This document shows, one piece after another, positions 1 through 4,926 of a DNA stretch of 22,772 nucleotides; position 1 is the stretch's first letter; each line of letters begins with the position of its first letter. The notes beneath the pieces were generated by a model. That model was not told the DNA's origin. It saw only the letters and a program-made list of their open reading frames with translations, and made no database searches. This DNA is from a virus, in IMG/VR virus record IMGVR_UViG_3300026078_000336, positions 1-22,772 of that record; one strand, 5' to 3'. The translations under genes and the position numbers were made by a program.

Positions 1-58
1 AGCGCAGTGGGCTACGCGCCGGGCGCGCACGAGATCGGCTTCTGCTCGCACCTCCGAA

Positions 59-115
59 GGGACGGCAGGGAGGGGAGGGGTGGCTAGCCAGGGGTGCGGG
101 CGGGGGGTCTGGGGG
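59..115 (+). other. Two consecutive G-quadruplex-type motifs
   Basis: Bases 59-80 contain four runs of three or more G separated by 6, 1 and 1 bases. Bases 91-115 contain four more runs (4, 3, 6 and 5 G) separated by 3, 1 and 3 bases. Both fit the general pattern of an intramolecular G-quadruplex on the plus strand. An effect on replication, packaging or transcription is inference; in GC-rich DNA such runs can arise by chance. Confidence 0.4.
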
Positions 116-170
116 CTGCGCCAGGACGCGCGAGAGGGAGGGGACCCATGCGTGACAATCTGTGCAATAT

Positions 171-290
171 TTTTCTTCAGGAACATCCGGCAAAAGGTGA
201 AGGCACGTAGGTAGTGGTAATCGGGCAAGGTTATTGCCTAGAGGTAGGTAATCGGCATCTAGCAATTTGCGCCGGGTTCCCTGAAGAAAA
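171..290. ncRNA. Candidate structured RNA closed by a long inverted repeat
   Basis: The left arm 171-184 (TTTTCTTCAGGAAC) is complementary to 276-290 with a single-base bulge. The helix continues after a two-base bulge with 187-191 (CCGGC) against 271-275 (GCCGG), giving about 19 base pairs. Inside lie a hairpin at 224-238 (GGCAA/TTGCC, 5-base loop) and another at 238-262 (CTAGA/TCTAG). The 9-mer GGTAATCGG occurs twice (216-224 and 247-255). The segment is poorer in GC than its surroundings and has no credible gene. I recognise no known RNA family: no tRNA T-loop and no hammerhead core. The fold works on either strand, so direction is undecided. It could also be a DNA site, such as a protein-binding or packaging element. 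Confidence 0.35.
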
Positions 291-297
291 GGGGCTG

Positions 298-498
298 TTA
301 CGTTGTCCCGGGGCCCGGACTGAAACCGCCCGAGGTTGCCGAGGTCATCATCCACACGACGGGTGCTATTCCCGCCTGGCCGTCCCCGCCGGACCTCTGG
401 GCCACGGTTGCGTCCTTGCGAACGCCTATGGCTTGCATACCGGGTAGGTTGGTGCCTATCTTCCAGACTATCGTCGTTCTGGTGCCAGCGGGGCGCAT
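298..498 (-). CDS. Small hypothetical protein, 66 aa
   Basis: Unrecognised. The ATG at 498 is preceded on the minus strand by AGGAG at a spacing of about 8 bases, the main reason for calling this strand. Two plus-strand frames over the same DNA are also open, but neither has a usable start with a ribosome site. The protein has a mixed N-terminal half and a C-terminus rich in Gly, Ser, Thr and Pro. It is the last gene of the leftward minus-strand group, about 80 bases after the zinc-ribbon gene. The function is unknown, and a spurious frame cannot be excluded. Confidence 0.45.
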   Translation of the reverse strand: MRPAGTRTTIVWKIGTNLPGMQAIGVRKDATVAQRSGGDGQAGIAPVVWMMTSATSGGFSPGPGTT

Positions 499-567
499 AA
501 TCTCGCTCCTGCTCGCAAGCCTTCTTAGGGGCCGCCGTTCGCGGAGTGGCTACCGCGTAACAGAAAA

Positions 568-592
568 GGACGCGCCGCCTAGCGGACGCGCC
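568..592. repeat. Short direct repeat GGACGCGCC x2
   Basis: The 9-mer GGACGCGCC occurs at 568-576 and 584-592, a 16-base period. It spans the 3' end of the zinc-ribbon gene and the short gap before the next minus-strand gene. It may be chance in this GC-rich sequence; no function is claimed. Confidence 0.4.
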
Positions 593-920
593 CTCTTAGG
601 GAAATCTTTTTGGCCTTGCAGTAGGCGTAGAACCGTGCTTGGTCTATGGGCTTGGTGGCCCGGCACCCGGGGAAGCCGACGCACCCCCAGAAAAACGCTG
701 CAACGCCCTTACGGACGACCATCCGCTTCGAGCAGACGCAGACAGGGCGCTGCTCTTTCTTGAGCGAGACGAGGCCCGTACAGAGCGGTTCTAATTCGTG
801 GGCCAGCATATAGACCGAAGGCGAGCCTGCGACCGGGGTAAACTTCATGCTTGGGACAGAAGGACCACGGCGAGCCATCCTGGACTCCATGCGGACCCGT
901 GCCCAATTCATCTTCGCCAC
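579..920 (-). CDS. Topoisomerase-type zinc-ribbon protein, 113 aa
   Basis: Residues about 59-92 resemble the C-terminal zinc finger of type IA topoisomerases (zf-C4_Topoisom): a cysteine cluster C61/C63, then V-V-R-K-G, an aromatic pair with W-G-C80, and G-F-P-G-C86. The second half, C-x5-C with an F-P-G core, is a good match. The first pair is C-x-C instead of the usual C-x2-C, with C47 and C101 as other possible ligands. There is no topoisomerase catalytic domain, so it probably binds single-stranded nucleic acid or acts as a small phage regulator (inference). The start is uncertain: GTG at 920, ATG at 911 or ATG at 878. It begins 5 bases after the stop of the upstream gene, so the two are probably co-transcribed. 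Confidence 0.65.
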   Translation of the reverse strand: MAKMNWARVRMESRMARRGPSVPSMKFTPVAGSPSVYMLAHELEPLCTGLVSLKKEQRPVCVCSKRMVVRKGVAAFFWGCVGFPGCRATKPIDQARFYAYCKAKKISLRGRVR

Positions 921-925
921 GGGCG

Positions 926-1138
926 CTACAGGTCCACCCGCTGATTGTGCCGCTGGACGTATCGACTCAGGATGACCCTGCGGTCGAACGTGTGGGCATT
1001 GTGGAAGCGGCCACAGAAAAACACCCGCGCCTCTAAAGGTGCAGGTACTTGCGGGATGGTCGCTTCTCGTGGTAGATTCTTCATAGAGAGTTGGTGACCG
1101 CTTTCACTAACAACCAGAAAGGCTCGCGGGCGGTTCAC
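926..1138 (-). CDS. Small hypothetical protein, 70 aa
   Basis: Unrecognised. The frame is open further upstream to a TTG at 1216, but that part overlaps the 44-aa gene 1153-1287, so the GTG at 1138, just after that gene's stop, is the more economical start; its ribosome site is weak. The protein is soluble and basic, with an aromatic and histidine-rich centre (FFCGRFHNAH) and a C-terminus rich in Arg. It ends 5 bases before the zinc-ribbon gene, giving a compact minus-strand operon. The function is unknown; the position suggests an early or regulatory phage gene. Confidence 0.5.
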   Translation of the reverse strand: MNRPRAFLVVSESGHQLSMKNLPREATIPQVPAPLEARVFFCGRFHNAHTFDRRVILSRYVQRHNQRVDL

Positions 1139-1152
1139 CTGCGGGTCTTTCG

Positions 1153-1287
1153 CTATCTCAGAGGGGATAGCGGCCCTATGTGCTTTGTAGTATAGCAGGT
1201 CCACGGGACATTGCAAGCGTCCGCGAGCATCCCAGGATGCACCTTCCTCTTTCTCTTCCGCGGCCTCGTTTTCTTTCGGCTACTCAT
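1153..1287 (-). CDS. Very basic 44-aa protein at the head of the minus-strand operon
   Basis: The ATG at 1287 opens a 44-codon frame ending at TAG 1153-1155. The N-terminal 16 residues are almost all Lys, Arg, Ser or Pro, which suggests nucleic-acid binding. The second half contains two cysteines (A-C-N-V-P-W-T-C) and is otherwise unremarkable. There is no good Shine-Dalgarno site. Instead the start codon lies inside the motif TCAATGAGTA (1281-1290), which recurs near other gene starts here. It is the first leftward gene after the divergent region. It is short, so a chance frame remains possible, but the tight junction with 926-1138 supports it. Confidence 0.45.
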   Translation of the reverse strand: MSSRKKTRPRKRKRKVHPGMLADACNVPWTCYTTKHIGPLSPLR

Positions 1288-1326
1288 TGAGCAGGTGGGC
1301 GTTTCGTGGTATCGTACTCATTGAGT
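1281..1326. promoter_or_regulatory. Divergent control region with two copies of the TCAATGAGTA motif
   Basis: Leftward genes start at 1287 and rightward genes at about 1327, so both transcripts must be controlled from here or overlapping DNA. Two copies of TACTCATTGA lie at 1281-1290 and 1315-1324, 34 bases apart in the same orientation, close to three helical turns. The second extends into the near-palindrome ACTCATTGAGT (1316-1326). Each copy touches a proposed start codon. A bidirectional operator is the simplest reading; no clear sigma-70 hexamers are visible on either side. Confidence 0.45.
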
Positions 1327-1530
1327 ATGCCGTATCGGATGCAGGGATTCAGTTTCGCCCGGTTCGCCTTGACGCTCCTGATTTGGGGCGCGTTGGTCAT
1401 CGGTATGCAACGTCCCGAGCCCGAGATTCGCTTCATGTGCGGGTGCATCTTCGCTGCCTGTTGTCTGGTGATTTCGGGATGGTACGTCGTCGCGTATGCG
1501 CGTGACCCCGAAGCATGGAGACGGTGGTGA
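1327..1530 (+). CDS. Small inner-membrane protein, two TM helices, 67 aa
   Basis: Two hydrophobic segments are visible, about residues 10-28 and 38-59 counted from the ATG at 1327, joined by a short loop (QRPEPEIR). The second is rich in Cys and small residues. An upstream GTG at 1306 in the same frame would add seven residues; I prefer 1327, although no clear ribosome site precedes it, because the motif ACTCATTGAGT ends exactly there. The 3' end overlaps the phosphatase gene by 16 bases, suggesting coupled translation. The role is unknown; a small membrane protein of this shape could be a holin or superinfection-exclusion factor, but nothing in the sequence decides this. Confidence 0.55.
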   Translation: MPYRMQGFSFARFALTLLIWGALVIGMQRPEPEIRFMCGCIFAACCLVISGWYVVAYARDPEAWRRW

Positions 1531-1997
1531 AGAAGGTGGCCGAAGGGCTCTACGTCGGCAATGACGCCGATGTGGTCGGAGCCATCGACAAGGGCTATGC
1601 CATCTGTTCCGTATGTAAACACGGGCCATTTGGCCATTCTAACGCCCTCGGGTACGGAGGTGGTGCGGCCCCTGCGGGACCGAATCGACTGTGGGTCCTC
1701 AACGGCAATCACCTCCGGGTCAATGCTATCGACAGTGCCTTCGGGCACCCGGATGGATTCAAAGCCCTGGACCACGCGCTGGATTTCGTGAAGCGGATGC
1801 GCGCCATACACAAACCCGTTCTCGTACATTGCAACCAGGGCAAGTCGCGGGCTCCGAGCGTGGCGCTCGCGGCGCTCATTGAGAACGGAGAATTGTCGAG
1901 TGACCTGGACCGGGCGGGACGGGAGTTCCTGGACCTCTATTCTCGGTATGAACCCAAGGGCGGCGTGATGGCATGGCTCGAAAAAAAGTTCGCGTAA
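1515..1997 (+). CDS. Dual-specificity (tyrosine-type) protein phosphatase
   Basis: A compact 160-aa protein with the cysteine phosphatase signature H-C-x5-R at 105-112 (HCNQGKSR), followed by A-P-S and the helix seen in dual-specificity phosphatases. C106 is the expected nucleophile and R112 the phosphate-binding arginine. D73 (in AIDSAFG) is a candidate general acid by position. The family hydrolyses phosphotyrosine or phosphoserine/threonine, and some members act on RNA 5' phosphates or other phospho-substrates, so the substrate is open. It overlaps the upstream membrane-protein gene by 16 bases and the following RHH gene by 25, so it belongs to the same operon. In a phage it may alter host signalling or nucleic-acid ends early in infection (inference). 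Confidence 0.85.
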   Translation: METVVKKVAEGLYVGNDADVVGAIDKGYAICSVCKHGPFGHSNALGYGGGAAPAGPNRLWVLNGNHLRVNAIDSAFGHPDGFKALDHALDFVKRMRAIHKPVLVHCNQGKSRAPSVALAALIENGELSSDLDRAGREFLDLYSRYEPKGGVMAWLEKKFA

Positions 1998-2212
1998 CCG
2001 GGCGCGTCACGCGCGGGTGCCAGCGCAAGACCATCGACTTCCCCCAAGACCTCCACGACCGTATCATGCAAATGGCGGAACAGGACCCGAAGATTTCCTT
2101 CGCGGAATGGGTGCGGCGCGTCTGCGCGCATCATTGCAAAGTAGACCTGCCCCCTGCGGCGGTACGCAAAAGCCGAGGCTTGACCCTGGCCGGGGATGAA
2201 CGTCGTGGCTAA
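1973..2212 (+). CDS. Ribbon-helix-helix-type DNA-binding protein 1, 79 aa
   Basis: Residues 17-55 fit the MetJ/Arc/CopG fold: a short strand with alternating polar residues (RKTIDF), a helix starting at P-Q-D-L-H, a turn, then a second helix (SFAEWVRRVC). The N-terminal 16 residues are strongly basic. Such proteins are usually dimers that insert the paired strand into the major groove of short palindromes. The ATG at 1973 lies inside the phosphatase gene, and the 3' end overlaps the next gene by 17 bases. It is a candidate regulator for the operon or for the TCAATGAGTA sites. The fold is called from pattern only, with no partner toxin visible. Confidence 0.65.
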   Translation: MARKKVRVTGRVTRGCQRKTIDFPQDLHDRIMQMAEQDPKISFAEWVRRVCAHHCKVDLPPAAVRKSRGLTLAGDERRG

Positions 2213-2588
2213 AGGTATCAACAAAACGACCGGGCTCCCCACGAAGAAAACCCTCCATGTCTACGGGAGGAACGGCAGGTCGCGAACCCATTGCGTCAAG
2301 ATTGTGGTATCCCTGGATACCGACCTGGCGGATTGGCTCAAGGACCGCGCCACGATGGAAGGCGTGTCCCTGGCGCTCTTGTGTCGGGATGCGTTGGCCT
2401 TGTGGAGCAACCTCATCCGCGACGAGGAGATTCGGCAGAAGGCCGATTACGAAGTCAGCCAACCCCCACGCGCGCGCCTACGCTCGCACACTCCCGGCTA
2501 CATCGACCGGATGACCCCCGGAGGTTTCACGGGGAACAGCCACCTAGACGATACCCCTCTCGGCATCAACGAGTTTGGAGAAGCATGA
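2196..2588 (+). CDS. Ribbon-helix-helix-type DNA-binding protein 2, 130 aa
   Basis: The best RHH candidate of the three. Residues 32-75 hold a strand (CVKIVVSL), then D-T-D-L-A-D-W-L-K as helix A, a Gly-containing turn (MEGVS) and a second amphipathic helix (LALLCRDALALW). A basic N-terminal arm (residues 6-31) precedes it. A polar, probably flexible tail of about 50 residues follows, with no recognisable domain. It overlaps the previous gene by 17 bases and the next by 4 (ATGA). A repressor or partition-like role is inference from the fold. Confidence 0.65.
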   Translation: MNVVAKGINKTTGLPTKKTLHVYGRNGRSRTHCVKIVVSLDTDLADWLKDRATMEGVSLALLCRDALALWSNLIRDEEIRQKADYEVSQPPRARLRSHTPGYIDRMTPGGFTGNSHLDDTPLGINEFGEA

Positions 2589-3115
2589 CCGACATCGCCC
2601 CGCCCCCGGACCCAAAGCGTACCCGTCAAACCCGTGCGGGCAGGTTCGCGCAGGCCGGAATCCCCGATGACCCCGATGCGGCCAAGAAGGCGCTACGGAA
2701 GCGTCGGAATATCCAGGCGACGACCGAGCCTAAAGAGGCTCTCACCATCTACATGAAAGAACGCATCATCGAGACGGTGGACACCATCGCCACCCGCTTC
2801 GATGTCGCACCCAATCAGGTCTGGACCCGCGCCATCGAGGACGCCATCCGCAAGTACGGGCTCACGGAAGAACAGCAGTACGCCGGGCTCCTGGTGGTAC
2901 CGAAGGTCAACCCCTTCGACCCGATGAGTAACCCGGCACAGTACGCCGACTATGAGAGCGCGGCCAAAGACATTCAGCGCGTTGTGGCCCAGGTGGAATC
3001 CTATCCGCCCGAGACGCGCCTTGCCAACCGTGCCATTCTGGACGGTATCGACCCCAAGGACCTGCCCGGTATGCCCGGAGCCGCCCGCGTTGAGGACTTC
3101 ATCAATGAGCCTTAG
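2585..3115 (+). CDS. Ribbon-helix-helix-type protein 3 with C-terminal extension, 176 aa
   Basis: The ATG at 2585 overlaps the previous stop in an ATGA junction; the same frame is open far upstream but only in the shadow of the preceding gene. Residues 1-48 are polar and basic. Residues 49-92 resemble an RHH or short helix-turn-helix module: strand EALTIYM, helix KERIIETVDTIATRF, turn, helix NQVWTRAIEDAIRKY. The remaining 84 residues are unrecognised, with a Pro-rich stretch and a helical stretch around 122-150. Three different proteins of this class in a row are unusual. The DNA target is unknown. Confidence 0.65.
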   Translation: MTDIAPPPDPKRTRQTRAGRFAQAGIPDDPDAAKKALRKRRNIQATTEPKEALTIYMKERIIETVDTIATRFDVAPNQVWTRAIEDAIRKYGLTEEQQYAGLLVVPKVNPFDPMSNPAQYADYESAAKDIQRVVAQVESYPPETRLANRAILDGIDPKDLPGMPGAARVEDFINEP

Positions 3116-3272
3116 AATCACGTTCGCCATTCAGGATGAGGGGGCTAAGGCTCCGTTCAAGGCGCAACTCGCCTTCCTGTGCAAGCAGTTCTCGGACGAC
3201 TATGCCGGACGGACCATGACCAACTTCGGAGAACCCCAACTCGTCCAGATGATTGGAATCGAGGAAGTATGA
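3105..3272 (+). CDS. Small hypothetical protein, 55 aa
   Basis: Unrecognised. The ATG at 3105 overlaps the previous gene's end by 11 bases and the stop overlaps the next start as ATGA, so it sits within a translationally coupled chain. It starts with a beta-like segment (SLRITFAIQDE) and continues as a helical stretch (KAQLAFLCKQF). Longer in-frame starts exist upstream but lie inside the preceding gene. No motif suggests a function. Confidence 0.6.
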   Translation: MSLRITFAIQDEGAKAPFKAQLAFLCKQFSDDYAGRTMTNFGEPQLVQMIGIEEV

Positions 3273-3595
3273 GGCTTATCCAACCGCAGACGGCCCTGGT
3301 GGAAGTGGTCAAGCACTCAGGGTATACCGATTCGGGCATCCTCATCTTCGACCACGACGAGGCCAAAGACGTAACGGGCAGGCCCATCGCGCTGCTCCAT
3401 CGGGTGCTGGAAACCCACCCCTCTTGCAAGTACGTCAAACCCGGCATGGTGGTCGGCCTCTGCAACCCGTACGCGGTATCCACCATCAAGGCCGATGGCC
3501 TCGATTACCTCGTGGTGCATGAAGATAACGTGGAGTACGAGGTGGAGGGCTACGACGAGAAGGCTGAGGCGTTGGCCCAGGTGGTCGGGCTCTAA
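3269..3595 (+). CDS. GroES-like co-chaperonin-fold protein, 108 aa
   Basis: The C-terminal half reads like the GroES/Cpn10 family: V-K-P-G-M-V-V-G, a short loop, then I-K-A-D-G-L-D-Y-L-V-V-H-E-D-N-V-E-Y-E-V. This matches the usual arrangement of a bounded cavity strand, the D-G-x-x-Y-L segment and a terminal strand. The length is typical of a 10-kDa co-chaperonin. The first half is more divergent; the mobile loop that would contact GroEL would fall around residues 20-40. Phages such as T4 encode GroES replacements (gp31) for capsid folding, which would fit here, but this one lies in the accessory block and the match is partial. The start at 3269 overlaps the upstream stop. Confidence 0.6.
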   Translation: MRLIQPQTALVEVVKHSGYTDSGILIFDHDEAKDVTGRPIALLHRVLETHPSCKYVKPGMVVGLCNPYAVSTIKADGLDYLVVHEDNVEYEVEGYDEKAEALAQVVGL

Positions 3596-3599
3596 ATGC

Positions 3600-3670
3600 T
3601 CCCCGTTCATCTAACGGTAAGATAGCGGGCTTTGAATCCGCTCATGGTGGTTCGAGTCCATCGCGGGGAA
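3600..3670 (+). tRNA. tRNA-Gln (UUG)
   Basis: A complete cloverleaf of 71 bases can be drawn. The acceptor stem pairs TCCCCGT (3600-3606) with GCGGGGA (3663-3669), with one G-U pair. The D stem is ATCT/AGAT around AACGGTA. The anticodon stem is GCGGG/TCCGC with the loop CTTTGAA, so the anticodon is TTG and it reads CAA. The variable loop is 4 bases; the T stem GGTGG/CCATC encloses TTCGAGT. The discriminator is A3670 and CCA is not encoded. It begins 4 bases after the stop of the GroES-like gene. In a GC-rich genome where CAG should dominate, a CAA-reading tRNA may compensate for host scarcity (inference). Confidence 0.95.
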
Positions 3671-3675
3671 TTCTA

Positions 3676-3831
3676 ATGGGCCGCATCCTCTGGTATACGG
3701 GCTTTGGACCGGATGACCCGAAGCCCTATGCCGGAACCCTCCTGGAGCATATCCCGTACATCGCGGACGGCGACGATGATTGGAAAGAGTTTGCTCCCCA
3801 GGACCAAGACGAGGAAGGGGATAGTTCCTAG
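3676..3831 (+). CDS. Small acidic hypothetical protein, 51 aa
   Basis: The ATG at 3676, 5 bases after the tRNA, opens 51 codons to TAG 3829-3831. The protein begins with an aromatic segment (MGRILWYTGFGPDD) and ends in a strongly acidic tail rich in Asp and Glu. There is no clear ribosome site, because the tRNA acceptor arm occupies the upstream bases (the GGGG there could serve). GC-rich third positions support coding. The function is unknown. Confidence 0.55.
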   Translation: MGRILWYTGFGPDDPKPYAGTLLEHIPYIADGDDDWKEFAPQDQDEEGDSS

Positions 3832-3839
3832 CGGAAACG

Positions 3840-3848
3840 TGCTATACT
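3840..3848 (+). promoter_or_regulatory. Extended -10 promoter before the lysine-rich protein gene
   Basis: TGC followed by TATACT (3843-3848) forms an extended -10 element. No good -35 hexamer is found 16-18 bases upstream, as is common for extended -10 promoters. Transcription would begin near 3855, giving a leader of about 33 bases before the ATG at 3888. The same TGn-TAnnCT form recurs at 7260 and 11119. Confidence 0.5.
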
Positions 3849-3887
3849 CGCCCCAACATGGCACTCACGACGAGGAGTTCAACGCAG

Positions 3888-4124
3888 ATGGCGACCAAAA
3901 AGACCGCCTCCAAAAAGGCGATGAAGAAGAAGTCCGACCCGAATTTCATCCAGAAGGCCACGGACAAGATGAAGGCCAAGGGCACCATCGGCTCCTTCGG
4001 CAAAGCCACCCCGAAGAAAATTGCCAAGGCCAAAGCCGAAGGCGGCAAGATGGAGAAGAAAGCCGTGTTCGCGGCCAATATGAAGAAAATCGCCGCCAAG
4101 AAGAAAAAGGCCAAGAAAAAGTAA
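3888..4124 (+). CDS. Lysine-rich nucleoid-like protein, 78 aa
   Basis: Over a third of the residues are lysine, with clusters at 4-15 and at the extreme C-terminus. The centre (about 17-66) is a distinct sequence with FIQKATDKMKAKGTIGSF and an alternating Lys/Ala helix. I chose the ATG at 3888 because GAGGAG lies 10 bases upstream and the promoter at 3840 would leave an in-frame ATG at 3858 almost leaderless. The composition suggests a histone H1-like DNA-condensing or DNA-masking protein. The K-G-T-x-G-S-F core recalls small viral proteins of unknown function (DUF5872-like), only a tentative comparison. Role uncertain. Confidence 0.7.
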   Translation: MATKKTASKKAMKKKSDPNFIQKATDKMKAKGTIGSFGKATPKKIAKAKAEGGKMEKKAVFAANMKKIAAKKKKAKKK

Positions 4125-4322
4125 GTGGTCGTCGCCTACGGAGATTTACGTCCAGGCGTGGTCTACGCCTCAGGTGACGGGGCCACAATCTCGGTCCACG
4201 TTGACGACCCCCTGCCCGGTCATGTTACTCTGGCCCTAACAGACCACGACGGTAGAAGCGTGGTCGTCCTGCCGCAGCCGCAGTTCGATGGGGCTATTGC
4301 GGCCTACATGGACAGGGAGTAA
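4125..4322 (+). CDS. Small hypothetical protein, 65 aa
   Basis: Unrecognised. A GTG start follows directly on the previous TAA, so it is probably translated by reinitiation. The sequence is acidic and beta-rich, with alternating hydrophobic residues (VVYASGDGATISVHVDD, HVTLALTDHDGRSVVVL), and ends in a short helical segment. There are no membrane segments. It lies between the lysine-rich gene and two membrane-protein genes. Confidence 0.6.
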   Translation: MVVAYGDLRPGVVYASGDGATISVHVDDPLPGHVTLALTDHDGRSVVVLPQPQFDGAIAAYMDRE

Positions 4323-4324
4323 TC

Positions 4325-4564
4325 ATGCACAAGTTCGATTTCGCGGCCATCCTCTCGACAGTAGTCGGTGTGGGCGCGCTCGCGACCGATGCGGCCTTCG
4401 GGACGTATCTCCAAACCCTCTTCGGCGCTCACGCGAACGCCATCCTCGCGGCCCTGGGTGGCGCGGGCCTCCTGGCCGCCACCATCCTGCGCGTTATCTC
4501 CAATCCCTCACCGCCTGCCGGGACCGTCTCGGTGGTGGAACCCGTCGTAGCAAAGGACGCCTAG
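4325..4564 (+). CDS. Small membrane protein, possible holin, 79 aa
   Basis: Two hydrophobic helices, about residues 6-25 and 38-58, are separated by a short loop (QTLFGAHAN). A Pro/Val-rich tail lacks the charged cluster typical of many holins. AGGGAG about 6 bases before the ATG is a good ribosome site. Together with the next gene it forms a pair of small membrane proteins, the arrangement often seen for holins, but no endolysin is visible in the window. A membrane role is well supported; lysis is only a guess. Confidence 0.6.
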   Translation: MHKFDFAAILSTVVGVGALATDAAFGTYLQTLFGAHANAILAALGGAGLLAATILRVISNPSPPAGTVSVVEPVVAKDA

Positions 4565-4565
4565 T

Positions 4566-4820
4566 ATGCTCGCCAAAATCCTCTCCTGGATTCTCGCCGC
4601 TGTCGGCGTGGTCAATGCGGTCAAGCAGGTCATCCCCGGCGCGAGCGACCTGGCCTCGGTCATCGTCCGCGACCTGACGAACGATGCGGCAGAGTTTGCA
4701 GACTACGAGAACGGTCAAGCCGTGGTCTTTGCCCACGCGACCATTCCGGGCGAAACCCAACGGTGCGTCCTCGTGGCGCTCAAAGAAGGCGGACCCGCCT
4801 ACGCGAGCCTCTTCGGCTAA
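4566..4820 (+). CDS. Small protein with N-terminal membrane helix, 84 aa
   Basis: Residues 4-22 form one hydrophobic helix (ILSWILAAVGVVNAV). The rest is a soluble domain with an acidic helix (DLTNDAAEFADYENG) and a beta segment (QAVVFAHATIPGE). It starts one base after the previous stop, so it is co-translated with the preceding membrane protein. It is the last gene before a strong terminator. Function unknown. Confidence 0.6.
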   Translation: MLAKILSWILAAVGVVNAVKQVIPGASDLASVIVRDLTNDAAEFADYENGQAVVFAHATIPGETQRCVLVALKEGGPAYASLFG

Positions 4821-4861
4821 GGTTGCCATCGGTTCACCTTAGAGCCGTCCCGATGGTACGC

Positions 4862-4907
4862 GCAAAACCCTTCGCCGCTTCCATTCACGGCGAGGGGTTT
4901 TGCTTTT
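4862..4907 (+). terminator. Strong intrinsic terminator ending the accessory block
   Basis: The arms 4862-4877 and 4888-4903 pair over 16 bases with only one U-G wobble, around a 10-base loop. The descending arm ends GGGGTTTTGC and is followed by TTTT (4904-4907). It separates the accessory operon from the packaging and head genes. The next gene starts only 20 bases downstream, so a new promoter must lie within or just after the hairpin, or the phage must read through. Confidence 0.85.
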
Positions 4908-4912
4908 GGTGT

Positions 4913-4922
4913 TCAATGAGTA
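4913..4922 (+). promoter_or_regulatory. TCAATGAGTA motif before the small terminase gene
   Basis: An exact copy of TCAATGAGTA lies between the terminator and the ATG at 4927. The T-rich DNA after the hairpin offers no recognisable -10 in the 20 bases available, so this motif is the only conserved element at the head of the packaging operon. It may be an operator, promoter part or start-site signal (inference). Confidence 0.4.
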
Positions 4923-4926
4923 GGCC

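Larger units (their letters stand above)
1..297. other. Left-edge region without a convincing gene
   Basis: No reading frame here has both a start with a ribosome site and protein-like composition. Frame 1 from the window edge is open to a TAG at 85-87 and could be the last 28 codons of a protein cut by the edge, but it is short and lies in very GC-rich DNA, so I do not call it. The stretch 59-115 is extremely G-rich on the plus strand. Bases 171-290 form the inverted-repeat structure described separately. The region lies downstream of the minus-strand operon, so part of it may be that operon's 3' untranslated region. Confidence 0.5.

Noticed and set aside
171-290. tRNA or hammerhead-type ribozyme in the structured element
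   Set aside because: No T-arm consensus or valid cloverleaf, and no CTGATGA/GAAA core of a hammerhead; kept only as an unclassified candidate.
214-447. Plus-strand 77-codon frame with GTG start
   Set aside because: No ribosome site, runs across the structured element, and conflicts with the minus-strand gene that has a proper AGGAG.
416-763. Plus-strand 115-codon frame
   Set aside because: Opposite the zinc-ribbon gene; its second half is Arg/Ser-rich shadow sequence and the open part upstream lacks any start codon with a ribosome site.
1284-1829. 181-codon minus-strand frame ending in an ATGA-like junction with the gene starting at 1287
   Set aside because: The junction looks like translational coupling, but the frame is antisense to the phosphatase and the small membrane-protein gene, both well supported.
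1861-1885. CTCATTGAG inside the phosphatase gene as a further operator copy
   Set aside because: Only nine central bases match and they fall within coding sequence; probably chance.
3858-3887. ATG at 3858 as start of the lysine-rich protein
   Set aside because: It would lie about 3 bases from the predicted transcript start and has no ribosome site; the ATG at 3888 has GAGGAG upstream.
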